A stretch of 12,860 nt of DNA from Phycisphaerae bacterium (lineage in GTDB: Bacteria > Planctomycetota > Phycisphaerae > UBA1845 > PWPN01), in assembly GCA_003557125.1 (NCBI GenBank), contig PWPN01000253.1, forward strand, positions 1 to 12,860, written 5' to 3'. Position 1 is the first letter of the stretch, and every line of letters begins with the position of its first letter. This document shows positions 1 through 6,530 of this stretch, in pieces. The notes beneath the pieces are model-generated. The model worked only from the letters and a program-made list of their open reading frames with translations, had not been told where the DNA came from and did no database searches. The position numbers and the translations under genes are program-made.

Positions 1-110
1 GGAAGACGGCCGCCACGGCTCGTCACGTCATAGCTCAGCGAAGACGGAGGGGCGTCCGCTACGCTCCCTCGCGGTCGCGGCTCGGATTTCACCGGGCGGC
101 CGTTACATGC
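1..110. repeat. Structured intergenic repeat element (REP-like), left window edge
   Basis: This non-coding stretch follows the 3' end of the minus-strand oxidoreductase gene. A perfect 9-bp inverted repeat (ACGGCCGCC at 6-14, GGCGGCCGT at 95-103) encloses it. Inside is a hairpin with arms 47-54 and 62-70: 8 bp with one bulged T at 65 and a 7-nt loop. Positions 62-87 are, on the minus strand, a 25/26 match to the repeat at 12632-12657 near the other end of the window. The nested structure and recurrence suggest a dispersed palindromic element. A role in transcription termination for the neighbouring gene is possible, but there is no clear T-tract. The element may extend past the window edge. 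Confidence 0.6.
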
Positions 111-114
111 TCGA

Positions 115-1374
115 TCAGGCGAGCGTTCCGCCAGTGATCTCGTCCATCGTGACGCGGCGGCGTTCATAGACAGCCTTGCGTACAAGAAGACCGACGAGCG
201 TCGCCATGCGGCTGGTCTCGACACCGCAGATGAGCTGCTGCTGACCGCGGACCGTCTTAAGAAACGCAGCGATCATATCGCGCGTCCAAGCCGGCTCGGT
301 CTCTCGCGGCGCGTACTGCTCGGGCTCTTTTTCGCGGTCCCGATAGAAAATCTTGCCTTCGGTCAACGAGGCACCGGCCTCCATGCCGCTGACAAACTCG
401 AACACGCCGCTGAAACGCCCCTCGGCCGCGTCCGGGTATTCGTCATGGTGCGGGCAGACCCAACTGTGCTCAAAGCTGACGTTGAAGTCGCGGTATTCGA
501 TGTTGGCGAGATAGTGGTCGGTCACGTCGCGACCGGGATCGAGGTCCGGGAAGAGATTGCCGTGCCCGACGCCCATGGCTGCGACGGGCAGCTCGCCGGC
601 CACCCAGTTGAGCACGTCCCACGTATGGCAGGCCTGCTCGAGCATCCAGTCGCCGCTGTACCGGCGCCGGCCGAACCAGTCCCGCGGTGCGTGCTGGGGC
701 AGACCGATCGGCCCGCGAATGTTCCACGCGGCCCGTGCATCGACCAGCTTGCCGAGCGCGCCGCCGCGGATCAGTTCGATCCCCTTGGGGAACAACGTTG
801 TGGCACGACGCTGAAAACCGATCTGCGCGATGACCTCGGGATTCTTGCGCTGTGCCGCGACGACCGCATTGGCCTCGTTGACGGTGATGGCCATCGGCTT
901 TTCGCCTAAGAAATGCTTACCGGCTGCAAAACAATCCACGAACATCGGGGCGTGCAGATGGCACGGCGTGCCGATGAGCACCGCGTCGATGTCATCGCGC
1001 GCCAGCAGTTGCTTGTAGCCGTCCGTCCCCGTGTAAACATCGGGTCGTTCGTTGAGCTTCTCGGCCACGTGCTCGACGATCCGATCCACATGCGGCGGAT
1101 GGATATCCGCCACAGCCTTGATGCTGACATTCGGGTCGATGTCGAGCATCTGACGGGTCACCCAGAAGATGCGGTTGCCGGCCCCGATGATACCGAGCCG
1201 GACCTGCTGGTCCGCTCCGATCGGTGCCGGTCGCGGCCCCTGCACGACGCGCAGGGTCGGGCCCGCATCGGTCGGGCTGCATCCGCCGGCCGACGACACG
1301 AGACCTGCCGCAGCCGCCAGCTTGGCCGAGGTTGCAAGAAAATCCCGTCGTGATGGCTGTTTCTGATCCGTCAT
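115..1374 (-). CDS. Gfo/Idh/MocA family oxidoreductase with twin-arginine signal
   Basis: Predicted NAD(P)-dependent sugar or cyclitol dehydrogenase of 419 residues. The N-terminus has a twin-arginine motif (SRRDFLATSAK, residues 8-18) and an Ala-rich hydrophobic stretch ending in AGGC at 29-32, so Tat export is likely. The Cys could be a weak lipobox. The Rossmann fold starts at about 58 with GIIGAGNR (61-68). The EKP motif with the family's catalytic lysine is at 158-160 (GEKPMA), and a CHTWDVLNWV helix is at 249-258. The ATG at 1374 is chosen because GGAAGGAG lies about 8 nt upstream and the Tat signal starts right after it; the frame stays open to 1494, but that extension would bury the signal. 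Tat-exported members are common in planctomycetes. The substrate is unknown. The gene lies 171 bp downstream of the PfkB kinase on the same strand. Confidence 0.9.
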   Translation of the reverse strand: MTDQKQPSRRDFLATSAKLAAAAGLVSSAGGCSPTDAGPTLRVVQGPRPAPIGADQQVRLGIIGAGNRIFWVTRQMLDIDPNVSIKAVADIHPPHVDRIVEHVAEKLNERPDVYTGTDGYKQLLARDDIDAVLIGTPCHLHAPMFVDCFAAGKHFLGEKPMAITVNEANAVVAAQRKNPEVIAQIGFQRRATTLFPKGIELIRGGALGKLVDARAAWNIRGPIGLPQHAPRDWFGRRRYSGDWMLEQACHTWDVLNWVAGELPVAAMGVGHGNLFPDLDPGRDVTDHYLANIEYRDFNVSFEHSWVCPHHDEYPDAAEGRFSGVFEFVSGMEAGASLTEGKIFYRDREKEPEQYAPRETEPAWTRDMIAAFLKTVRGQQQLICGVETSRMATLVGLLVRKAVYERRRVTMDEITGGTLA

Positions 1375-1433
1375 GTCCTTGACTCCTTCCAACGTGAGTT
1401 TTTGATCGCCTGAAGACTTCGCCTTTATCCGTA

Positions 1434-1486
1434 AGGGGCGACGCCCCTGAGCATTCCCGAAGATGGGCCTGCATTCTATCGGCCCA
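1434..1486 (-). other. Two hairpins between the kinase and oxidoreductase genes
   Basis: The 171-bp spacer between the two minus-strand genes holds two perfect inverted repeats. AGGGGC and GCCCCT (1434-1439, 1443-1448) have a 3-nt loop; TGGGCC and GGCCCA (1464-1469, 1481-1486) have an 11-nt loop. Neither is followed on the minus strand by a run of T, so they are not clear intrinsic terminators. They could limit read-through, stabilise mRNA ends, or be chance GC-rich structure. Confidence 0.35.
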
Positions 1487-1545
1487 CCCAGCACCCGTCA
1501 CATCCCCGCACAGCCTCGCCCGCCGCTCCGCGCTCACCCCGAGGA

Positions 1546-2451
1546 TCAGGTGATACGCAGCATCGTCTTGTACTCGTCGAGTCGGCGGTCGACGTCGGCC
1601 AGGGTGATTGTTTCAATACACCGCGTGCTGAAATCCTCGATCGTGTAGGAGGCGGTGATCGTCCCGCGCGCCAGGCCATTGCGCAGCGCGTCGAAGCCGA
1701 TGTCGTCCACCGATGCCAGATACCCCATCATCCCGCCGGCGAAACTGTCGCCCGCCCCGGTCGGATCCTTGACCTGCGTCGTCGGATAGGCCGGCAGCAC
1801 AGCCACCTGGTCCTTGGTGACCAGCATCACGCCGTGCTGACCCTTCTTGATGACGACGAACTTCGGGCCCCACTCGAGAATGCGTCGGCCGGCCAGGACA
1901 AGATTGTTTTTGCCCGTGAACAGCAAGGCCTCGACATCGTTGAGGATCGCGCCGGTCACCTGTTTGAGCGTGTGGAGCAACGCATTCCGCTCGTTGTGGA
2001 TCCACAGATCGCGCGTATCGGCCACGATGAGCCGCGGCGCCTTCAACTGATCGATGAAATCGGACTGCAGGGCCGGGTGCGTGGCCGCCAGGAAAACGTA
2101 ACGGCTGTCGGTATACGCGTCGGGCACCTTCGGGCCGGTCTCGGCTAAGACATTCAGGGCGACCTCGACCGTTTCGGCGTCGCTGGTCACCTCGTCGTAC
2201 GAACCCGACCAGCGGAAGGTCTTGCTGCCCGTGCGAACCTCAAGCCCGCTCAACTCGAGCCCCAGACCTTCCAGGTACGCACGGAACGCCGGCGGAAAAT
2301 CCTCGCCCACCACGCCGACGAACCGGACCGGCGCAAACAACCGGGCAGCCAGGGAGAAATGGACAGCCGAGCCCCCGTAAACGCCTTTCGCCTCCCCGAG
2401 CGGCGTTTTCAAATCGTCGATCCCAATACTGCCGGTCACCAGCAATGACAT
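1546..2451 (-). CDS. PfkB-family (ribokinase-like) carbohydrate/nucleoside kinase
   Basis: Predicted cytoplasmic ATP-dependent kinase of 301 residues, a normal length for the PfkB family. The N-terminus (VTGSIGIDDL, then GGSAVHFSLAARLF at 26-39) matches the substrate-binding region with its glycine pair. NDVE at 171-174 is the N-x-x-E motif linked to Mg/phosphate handling. The signature DPTGAGDSFAGG at 229-240 carries the catalytic base, Asp235. The start ATG at 2451 is preceded by AAAGGAAAGGA. Sugar specificity (ribose, fructose, adenosine and others) cannot be assigned from motifs alone. It is probably transcribed from the divergent spacer at 2452-2752, possibly with the oxidoreductase downstream. 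No defects are visible. Confidence 0.92.
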   Translation of the reverse strand: MSLLVTGSIGIDDLKTPLGEAKGVYGGSAVHFSLAARLFAPVRFVGVVGEDFPPAFRAYLEGLGLELSGLEVRTGSKTFRWSGSYDEVTSDAETVEVALNVLAETGPKVPDAYTDSRYVFLAATHPALQSDFIDQLKAPRLIVADTRDLWIHNERNALLHTLKQVTGAILNDVEALLFTGKNNLVLAGRRILEWGPKFVVIKKGQHGVMLVTKDQVAVLPAYPTTQVKDPTGAGDSFAGGMMGYLASVDDIGFDALRNGLARGTITASYTIEDFSTRCIETITLADVDRRLDEYKTMLRIT

Positions 2452-2833
2452 GCAAACCGTCCTTTCCTTTCGTATCGTGCTGCTTTACGTACGCGCGTCA
2501 GCCCCGTTTGGAACTGAACAATAAAAGTCCTGAAATCGTAAAGTGATGGAGTATACAGCCGCTGAGCGAAGCCTGCCAATCGCAAAGCCACCCCCAGGAG
2601 GGGCGTTTTTCTTGACTTTGACTGCCCGGCCGATTAGGCAGAAGTATTCATTCCGGGCCTCAACGACACGGGTCGACGAGGAAATGTCGACTGGAAATGT
2701 CGACTGGATAACTGTCGGCTGGACAAAGGCTTGAGGGTACTCCGCGCGCTCCGTGCCCATGGATGGCGATCAGGCACGGCCTCATGGCGAGCAGTCACGG
2801 CAGCGGCACATACCCTTGGACGAGGTAACTGAG
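2452..2833. promoter_or_regulatory. Divergent intergenic region between PfkB kinase and M50 protease
   Basis: Spacer of about 300-380 bp, depending on the protease start, that should carry promoters for both directions. It is richer in A+T than its flanks. Around 2592-2610 a short CCCC/GGGG hairpin is followed by TTTTT on the plus strand, which is weak as a terminator. Two overlapping TTGACT hexamers (2612-2617, 2618-2623) resemble -35 boxes, but no convincing -10 box sits at the right spacing. CTGCC/GGCAG (2622-2626, 2637-2641) is a short inverted repeat. Short open frames here on both strands look like chance and have no recognisable product. Confidence 0.3.
2680..2720 (+). repeat. Short tandem repeat, 13-bp unit
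   Basis: GGAAATGTCGACT occurs twice back to back (2680-2692 and 2693-2705), followed by a degenerate 15-bp third unit (GGATAACTGTCGGCT, 2706-2720). It lies upstream of the M50 protease gene. It could be a regulator-binding array or simple slippage; nothing decides between these. Confidence 0.6.
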
Positions 2834-3499
2834 TTGCTCGATCTCGATTTCATTCAGCTCGCGACGCGGATTCCGGTCATTCTCCTGGCCCTGACGGTGC
2901 ACGAATGTGCGCACGGGTACTTCGCCTATCGGATGGGCGACCCCACCGCGTACCGGCAAGGCCGACTGACTCTCAACCCGCTCCCGCACCTGGATCTGCT
3001 CGGAACGATCTGCCTGCTCATCGCTCCGATCGGATGGGCCAAGCCCGTCCCGATCAACCCGCTGAACTTCCATGACCGACGCAAGGGCATCCTCGTCTCG
3101 ACGGCAGCCGGCCCGGCCAGCAACCTCGTCCAGGCATTCCTCTTCGCCTTGCTGCTGCGGGGGCTCATTTTTCTGTCCGAGAACGCCGGCCTCACGGATG
3201 GGCACGCAGCGGCAGGCCTGCTCAAGGCGGCGACCCTGATGGCGGTAATGGCCGTCCTCATCAACGTGGGCCTGGCGGTATTCAATCTGCTCCCCCTGTT
3301 CCCGTTGGACGGGTTTCATATTACACTTCAGCTGCTGCCGGCCGATAAGCAACAGCGCTTCGCCGAAATGGCGCCCGTCGGGCCGTTCGCGATCCTCGCG
3401 GTGGTCTTCGGGTCGAGCTTGCTGGGGATCGACCTCATCGGACGGCTCATTTTTCCGCCGGTGAATTTCCTGCTGCATCACGTAGCGGGACTGGGCTGA
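2834..3499 (+). CDS. Site-2-protease-family (M50) membrane metalloprotease
   Basis: Compact integral-membrane zinc protease. The HExxH motif (HECAH) is 23-27 residues from the chosen start. The second metal site, NLLPLFPLDG, has its Asp about 132 residues further on. GRLTLNP-HLD-LGT and AKPVPINP, typical of the short-core M50 subfamily, are present, with four or more hydrophobic segments. The frame is open from a GTG at 2753 or ATG at 2759, but that adds a charged, non-conserved N-terminus and has no Shine-Dalgarno at a proper distance. A TTG at 2834 has GAGG 8 nt upstream and gives the usual start just before the first membrane segment. The start is uncertain; the rest is not. Its partner substrate is unknown. 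It lies 147 bp ahead of trpS. Confidence 0.88.
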   Translation: MLDLDFIQLATRIPVILLALTVHECAHGYFAYRMGDPTAYRQGRLTLNPLPHLDLLGTICLLIAPIGWAKPVPINPLNFHDRRKGILVSTAAGPASNLVQAFLFALLLRGLIFLSENAGLTDGHAAAGLLKAATLMAVMAVLINVGLAVFNLLPLFPLDGFHITLQLLPADKQQRFAEMAPVGPFAILAVVFGSSLLGIDLIGRLIFPPVNFLLHHVAGLG

Positions 3500-3646
3500 C
3501 GGGATGGGACGACCTGGCGCGACGGGATTGACCGGGCGGGACCGGACTGATCCTGGGGCGGCTCCGAACCGCGCAGCGTCCGCGGCAGTGATCAAGCGTC
3601 GAATGGACGGGAATAGGCTTCAACTGGGGCGAGGGACTTTCGGACG

Positions 3647-4627
3647 ATGCGCGTTTTGTCAGGTATCCAACCTTCGGGGCGACTGCACCTGGGCAACTAT
3701 TTCGGGGCGATCCGCCCGCAGATCGCGATGCAGCAGGAGCACGAATGCTTCTACTTCATCGCCACGTATCATGCGCTGACTAGCCTGGCCGACAGGCAAC
3801 TCCTCGAAGAGTACACGCGCGAGGTGGCCATGGGCTATCTGGCGCTCGGCCTGGACCCGGAACGGACGGTCTTCTATCGCCAGACCGACGTGCCGGAGGT
3901 GACCGAACTGGCCTGGATCCTGTCCTGCGTGACGCCGATGGGGCTCCTCCAGCGCTGCCACTCCTTCAAGGACAAGATCGCCCAGGGGATCACCCCGAGT
4001 CACGGCCTGTTCGCCTATCCCGTCCTTCAGGCGGCTGACATCCTCATCATGGGCTCGCACCTCGTCCCCGTCGGCCAGGACCAGAAGCAGCACATCGAGG
4101 TCGCCCAGGACATTCAGGCCAAGTTCAACCTGGCCTTCGGTTCCGAAGCCCTCGTCCGCCCCGAACCCTACATTCGCGAAGAAGTCGCCGTCATCCCCGG
4201 CGTCGACGGGCGCAAGATGAGCAAGAGCTACGACAACACGATCGAGCTGTTCGGGCCGGAAAAGGCGATCCGCAAAAAGATCATGTCGCTCAAGACCGAT
4301 TCGACACCGGTCGAAGCGCCCAAGGATCCCGGCCAATGCAACGTGTTCGCCCTGCTGCGCCTGTTTGCCGATCCGAGCGAGACAGCCGAGTGGGAGCAGC
4401 GTTACCGCCAGGGCGGCGTCGGCTACGGCGAGGTCAAGAAGCGACTCTTCGAGCTGTATGTCGAAGTGCTCGGCCCGGCTCGTGAACGTTACGAACAGTT
4501 GAAGCAGAATACGCACGAAGTGTACCGCATCCTCGCCGACGGTGCGGCCCGCGCGCGCAATGTAGCGAACGATACCATGAGGAAGGTCCGTCAGGATTGC
4601 GGACTCATCCGTGCCGATGCATCATAA
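3647..4627 (+). CDS. trpS: Tryptophanyl-tRNA synthetase
   Basis: Cytoplasmic class I aminoacyl-tRNA synthetase that charges tRNA-Trp with tryptophan using ATP. It has 326 residues, normal for bacterial TrpRS. The N-terminal SGIQPSGRLHLGNY carries the HIGH-type motif HLGN at 14-17. PVGQDQKQHIE at 141-151 is the conserved tryptophanyl-adenylate region, and KMSKS is complete at 190-194. The C-terminal helical anticodon-binding part runs to a normal stop. ATG at 3647 is preceded by GAGGGA at 3631-3636. No T-box or trp leader was seen in the 147-bp spacer upstream. The gene may share transcription with the M50 protease, a neighbour pairing that I recall from related genomes. No defects are visible. 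Confidence 0.97.
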   Translation: MRVLSGIQPSGRLHLGNYFGAIRPQIAMQQEHECFYFIATYHALTSLADRQLLEEYTREVAMGYLALGLDPERTVFYRQTDVPEVTELAWILSCVTPMGLLQRCHSFKDKIAQGITPSHGLFAYPVLQAADILIMGSHLVPVGQDQKQHIEVAQDIQAKFNLAFGSEALVRPEPYIREEVAVIPGVDGRKMSKSYDNTIELFGPEKAIRKKIMSLKTDSTPVEAPKDPGQCNVFALLRLFADPSETAEWEQRYRQGGVGYGEVKKRLFELYVEVLGPARERYEQLKQNTHEVYRILADGAARARNVANDTMRKVRQDCGLIRADAS

Positions 4628-4736
4628 CGACACGAACGGATACCGACACGAATGGGTCGGCCCCGGGAATCGCAGTTACCGCACACGCGGAACGAAAGGC
4701 AGTCAGTTTTTTCGAATGCATCCAGGCACGTGAACG

Positions 4737-4758
4737 TCGTCGGCAGTGGAACCGACGA
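4737..4758. promoter_or_regulatory. Inverted repeat upstream of the ribbon-helix-helix gene (candidate operator)
   Basis: TCGTCGG (4737-4743) and CCGACGA (4752-4758) form a perfect 7-bp inverted repeat with an 8-bp centre, ending 41 bp before the start codon. Ribbon-helix-helix proteins of the NikR/CopG type bind such dyads, so an autoregulatory operator is possible. An mRNA hairpin is equally possible. The spacer 4628-4799 also contains a near-repeat CGACACGAAYGG at 4628-4639 and 4644-4655, plus a T6 run at 4707-4712 with no clear stem before it. Confidence 0.35.
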
Positions 4759-4799
4759 TTCGCACGGTCGCCTGGGACATTGTGATGAGGACGTGACAG

Positions 4800-5096
4800 A
4801 TGGCCCCTCCGAAACAGCAGGTATTGACCATCCGCGCGGACAGCGATCTGCTCGAAGCGATGAAAGGCATCACGAACCGCTCCGAGTTCGTACGCAATGC
4901 GATCCTGGCCGCCCTCGAGAATATCTGCCCGTTCTGCCGCGGAAACGGTATTCTTAAACCGAACCAGAAAAAGCACTGGGACGACCTTTTCGTCGACCAC
5001 TATTTCACCGAGTGCGGCATCTGCCGTGAACCGCGACTGATGTGTTCGAACCGTACGCCCGAACAAGAGGAAGAAGCCAGGCAAAGGCAACAATAA
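4800..5096 (+). CDS. Small ribbon-helix-helix-like protein with C-terminal Cys/His cluster
   Basis: Protein of 98 residues in two parts. Residues 7-40 (VLTIRADSDLLEAM, then NRSEFVRNAILAALE) fit a ribbon-helix-helix DNA-binding fold: a short beta strand, helix, turn at NRSEF and second helix. Residues 43-82 carry CPFC (43-46), H59, H67, CGIC (72-75) and C82, spaced like a zinc- or metal-binding module. It is probably a metal-binding or metal-responsive transcriptional regulator; that role is inferred. The start is supported by GAGG 9 nt upstream. The tail from 87 is Glu/Gln/Arg-rich. It is separated by spacers on both sides (172 and 115 bp), so it may be its own unit. It differs from NikR, whose sensing domain is a longer ACT-type fold. 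No target gene is evident nearby except possibly its own promoter. Confidence 0.8.
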   Translation: MAPPKQQVLTIRADSDLLEAMKGITNRSEFVRNAILAALENICPFCRGNGILKPNQKKHWDDLFVDHYFTECGICREPRLMCSNRTPEQEEEARQRQQ

Positions 5097-5133
5097 ACCG
5101 CGTACGATTGTCCATGACCGACTGTGGTCGACC

Positions 5134-5148
5134 GGCAGGTGCCCTGCC
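5134..5148. other. Perfect hairpin between the ribbon-helix-helix gene and the URO-D gene
   Basis: GGCAGG-TGC-CCTGCC is a perfect 6-bp stem with a 3-nt loop. A TTTT run begins about 10 nt downstream, so it is at best a weak intrinsic terminator for the small regulator gene. It could instead be an operator for the cluster starting at 5212. Confidence 0.4.
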
Positions 5149-5211
5149 CCTCCACACGTTTTACGCGTTATTCAGAATCACGCCGTACCAGACCGACACT
5201 GAGGCACCACC

Positions 5212-6309
5212 ATGCTCCCCGAAACCAGCCGTCAGCGTTTTTTTGCAACGATCCGTCACGAACGGCCGCAACGCGTCCCGATGGATCTCTGGGCAAGGCC
5301 CGAAATCCGCCGCATGCTCGAATCCCATTTCGGCACCGCGCAGGTCGAAGACGCGCTCGGCGTGGACTTCGTGGAGGTCGCGATCGGCGACCGGTTCGAC
5401 GACTTCGACGCGCGGGCGGCGTCGCCGCGCGGTGGGGATTGGCCCGGTGCCGTCGGCCGTTACATCTGGCACGATGAGCGCACCTACGAGGACGGCTGGG
5501 GCATCGTGCACCGCGTCGGCGAGGACGGCAAGATCGTCCAATGGCTGAGCGGCCCGCTCGTGGAGCGGACCGACCTCTCCCGTATCGCGTTTGCGCCGAC
5601 CGACCACCTCGAGGATCCTGACCGCATCGCTGCACAGGTCGCCGACCACAAAGCGGCCGACCGCGTCGTCACGGGCGAGGTCGTGATGCCCTTCAAGCGC
5701 GCGTGGCAATTACGCGGCCTGGAAAATCTGCTCTGCGACATGGTGGTCGACACCCCCTTCGTCGAGGCGCTCTACGATCGGATCTATGCCTTCGAGACGG
5801 AACGGGCGGTGCGACTGGCCCGCGCGGGCGTGGACCTCATCAAAGTCATCGGCGACATCGCGATGGAGGATCGCCTGCTGTTCAATCCCAAACTGTTCGA
5901 TCAACTCGATAAGCCGCGTCTTGCGAACATGATCCGGAAGGTGCGGGAGGTTCGCCCTGAAACGGTCTTCTTCTATCATTCCGACGGAAAGCTCGATGCC
6001 GCGATCGATGGTCTCATCGCCGCCGGGTTCGACATCATCAACCCCATCCAGCCCGAGTGCATGGACCCCTACGCCACCAAGCAGCGATGGGGAGACCGTG
6101 TCACACTCTGGGGAACGATCAGCGTCCGCACGACGTTGCCCAAAGGATCACCCGAGGAAATCCGCCGAGTGGTCCGCGAACGGATCCGCCGTTGCGGTCA
6201 TGACGGCGGCTTCGTGCTCGCCCCGGCCAACGTCATCATGTACGACACGCCGCTCGAGAACGTCTTAGCGCTCTACGAAGCCGGTCGCGATTTCACCTGG
6301 GACGATTGA
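5212..6309 (+). CDS. Uroporphyrinogen decarboxylase (URO-D) family protein, non-HemE
   Basis: 365-residue TIM-barrel protein of the URO-D superfamily, which includes HemE and the MtaA/CmuA methyltransferases. Family features are RQRFFATIRHERPQRVPMDLW at the N-terminus, GDIAMEDRLLFNPKLFD (214-230), FFYHSDG (253-259), GFDIINPIQPE (272-282) and the C-terminal TLWGTIS/GGFVLAPANVI. The HemE motif around RQAGRY is absent, so haem synthesis is unlikely. His256 is followed by Ser-Asp, not the His-x-Cys of zinc-type MtaA enzymes, and the late Cys (usual SPGC-like segment) is replaced by LAPAN at 336-340. It is probably not a canonical corrinoid methyltransferase. The start has GAGG 7 nt upstream. It is the first gene of the 5212-11735 cluster, where URO-D-like members of unknown reaction often accompany sugar catabolism genes. 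Confidence 0.87.
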   Translation: MLPETSRQRFFATIRHERPQRVPMDLWARPEIRRMLESHFGTAQVEDALGVDFVEVAIGDRFDDFDARAASPRGGDWPGAVGRYIWHDERTYEDGWGIVHRVGEDGKIVQWLSGPLVERTDLSRIAFAPTDHLEDPDRIAAQVADHKAADRVVTGEVVMPFKRAWQLRGLENLLCDMVVDTPFVEALYDRIYAFETERAVRLARAGVDLIKVIGDIAMEDRLLFNPKLFDQLDKPRLANMIRKVREVRPETVFFYHSDGKLDAAIDGLIAAGFDIINPIQPECMDPYATKQRWGDRVTLWGTISVRTTLPKGSPEEIRRVVRERIRRCGHDGGFVLAPANVIMYDTPLENVLALYEAGRDFTWDD

Positions 6310-6402
6310 GCCACCCAGGAGAACATTTCGTATTGGATTTCGGCTCCTCCTGTCTCATGAACTATCCGCACGACCCCGACAGGCTTACCATCTTCCCGCG
6401 TG

Positions 6403-6458
6403 TTGCGGGGGGCGGGGTAGCTCGCCTATGATGGCTTGGTTGGATACAAAAAAGCCAT
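6403..6458 (+). promoter_or_regulatory. Candidate promoter and inverted repeat upstream of the aminotransferase
   Basis: The spacer 6310-6530 is long enough for a promoter. TTGCGG (6403-6408) and TATGAT (6427-6432) are 18 bp apart and resemble a sigma-70 pair with a good -10 box. Overlapping it, ATGGCTT (6431-6437) and AAGCCAT (6452-6458) form a 7-bp inverted repeat with a 14-bp centre, placed where a repressor could act. CATAAT (6456-6461) is another -10-like hexamer. These are pattern matches only. Confidence 0.3.
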
Positions 6459-6465
6459 AATCCTT

Positions 6466-6504
6466 CCAGCATCGTCCAGCACCGTCCAGCACCAGGGACG
6501 GTGC
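6466..6504 (+). repeat. Three decamer repeats ending in a 9-bp hairpin
   Basis: Three 10-bp units in tandem (CCAGCATCGT, CCAGCACCGT, CCAGCACCAG at 6466-6495) run into a perfect 9-bp inverted repeat: GCACCGTCC at 6479-6487 and GGACGGTGC at 6496-6504, with an 8-nt loop. There is no T-tract, so it is not an intrinsic terminator. Its place just upstream of the aminotransferase ribosome binding site suggests an operator or a leader structure. A GTG at 6501 falls inside the right arm, which argues against that codon as the gene start. Confidence 0.55.
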
Positions 6505-6530
6505 GGTCCACCCGGGAAGCGAGGATCAGC

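Noticed and set aside
2795..3595. Long minus-strand open frame opposite the M50 protease
   Set aside because: Antisense frame lacking stops because of GC bias; Arg/Glu/Gln-rich with no recognisable domain, while the plus strand encodes a clear protease.
3500..3646. Possible trp leader, T-box or small gene before trpS
   Set aside because: No T-box sequence, Trp-rich leader peptide or stable antiterminator pair seen; only GC-rich sequence with GACGGGAT repeated twice.
6316..6352. CAGGAG/CTCCTG inverted repeat after the URO-D gene as terminator
   Set aside because: Six-base arms with a loop of about 24 nt and no T-tract; too weak to call.
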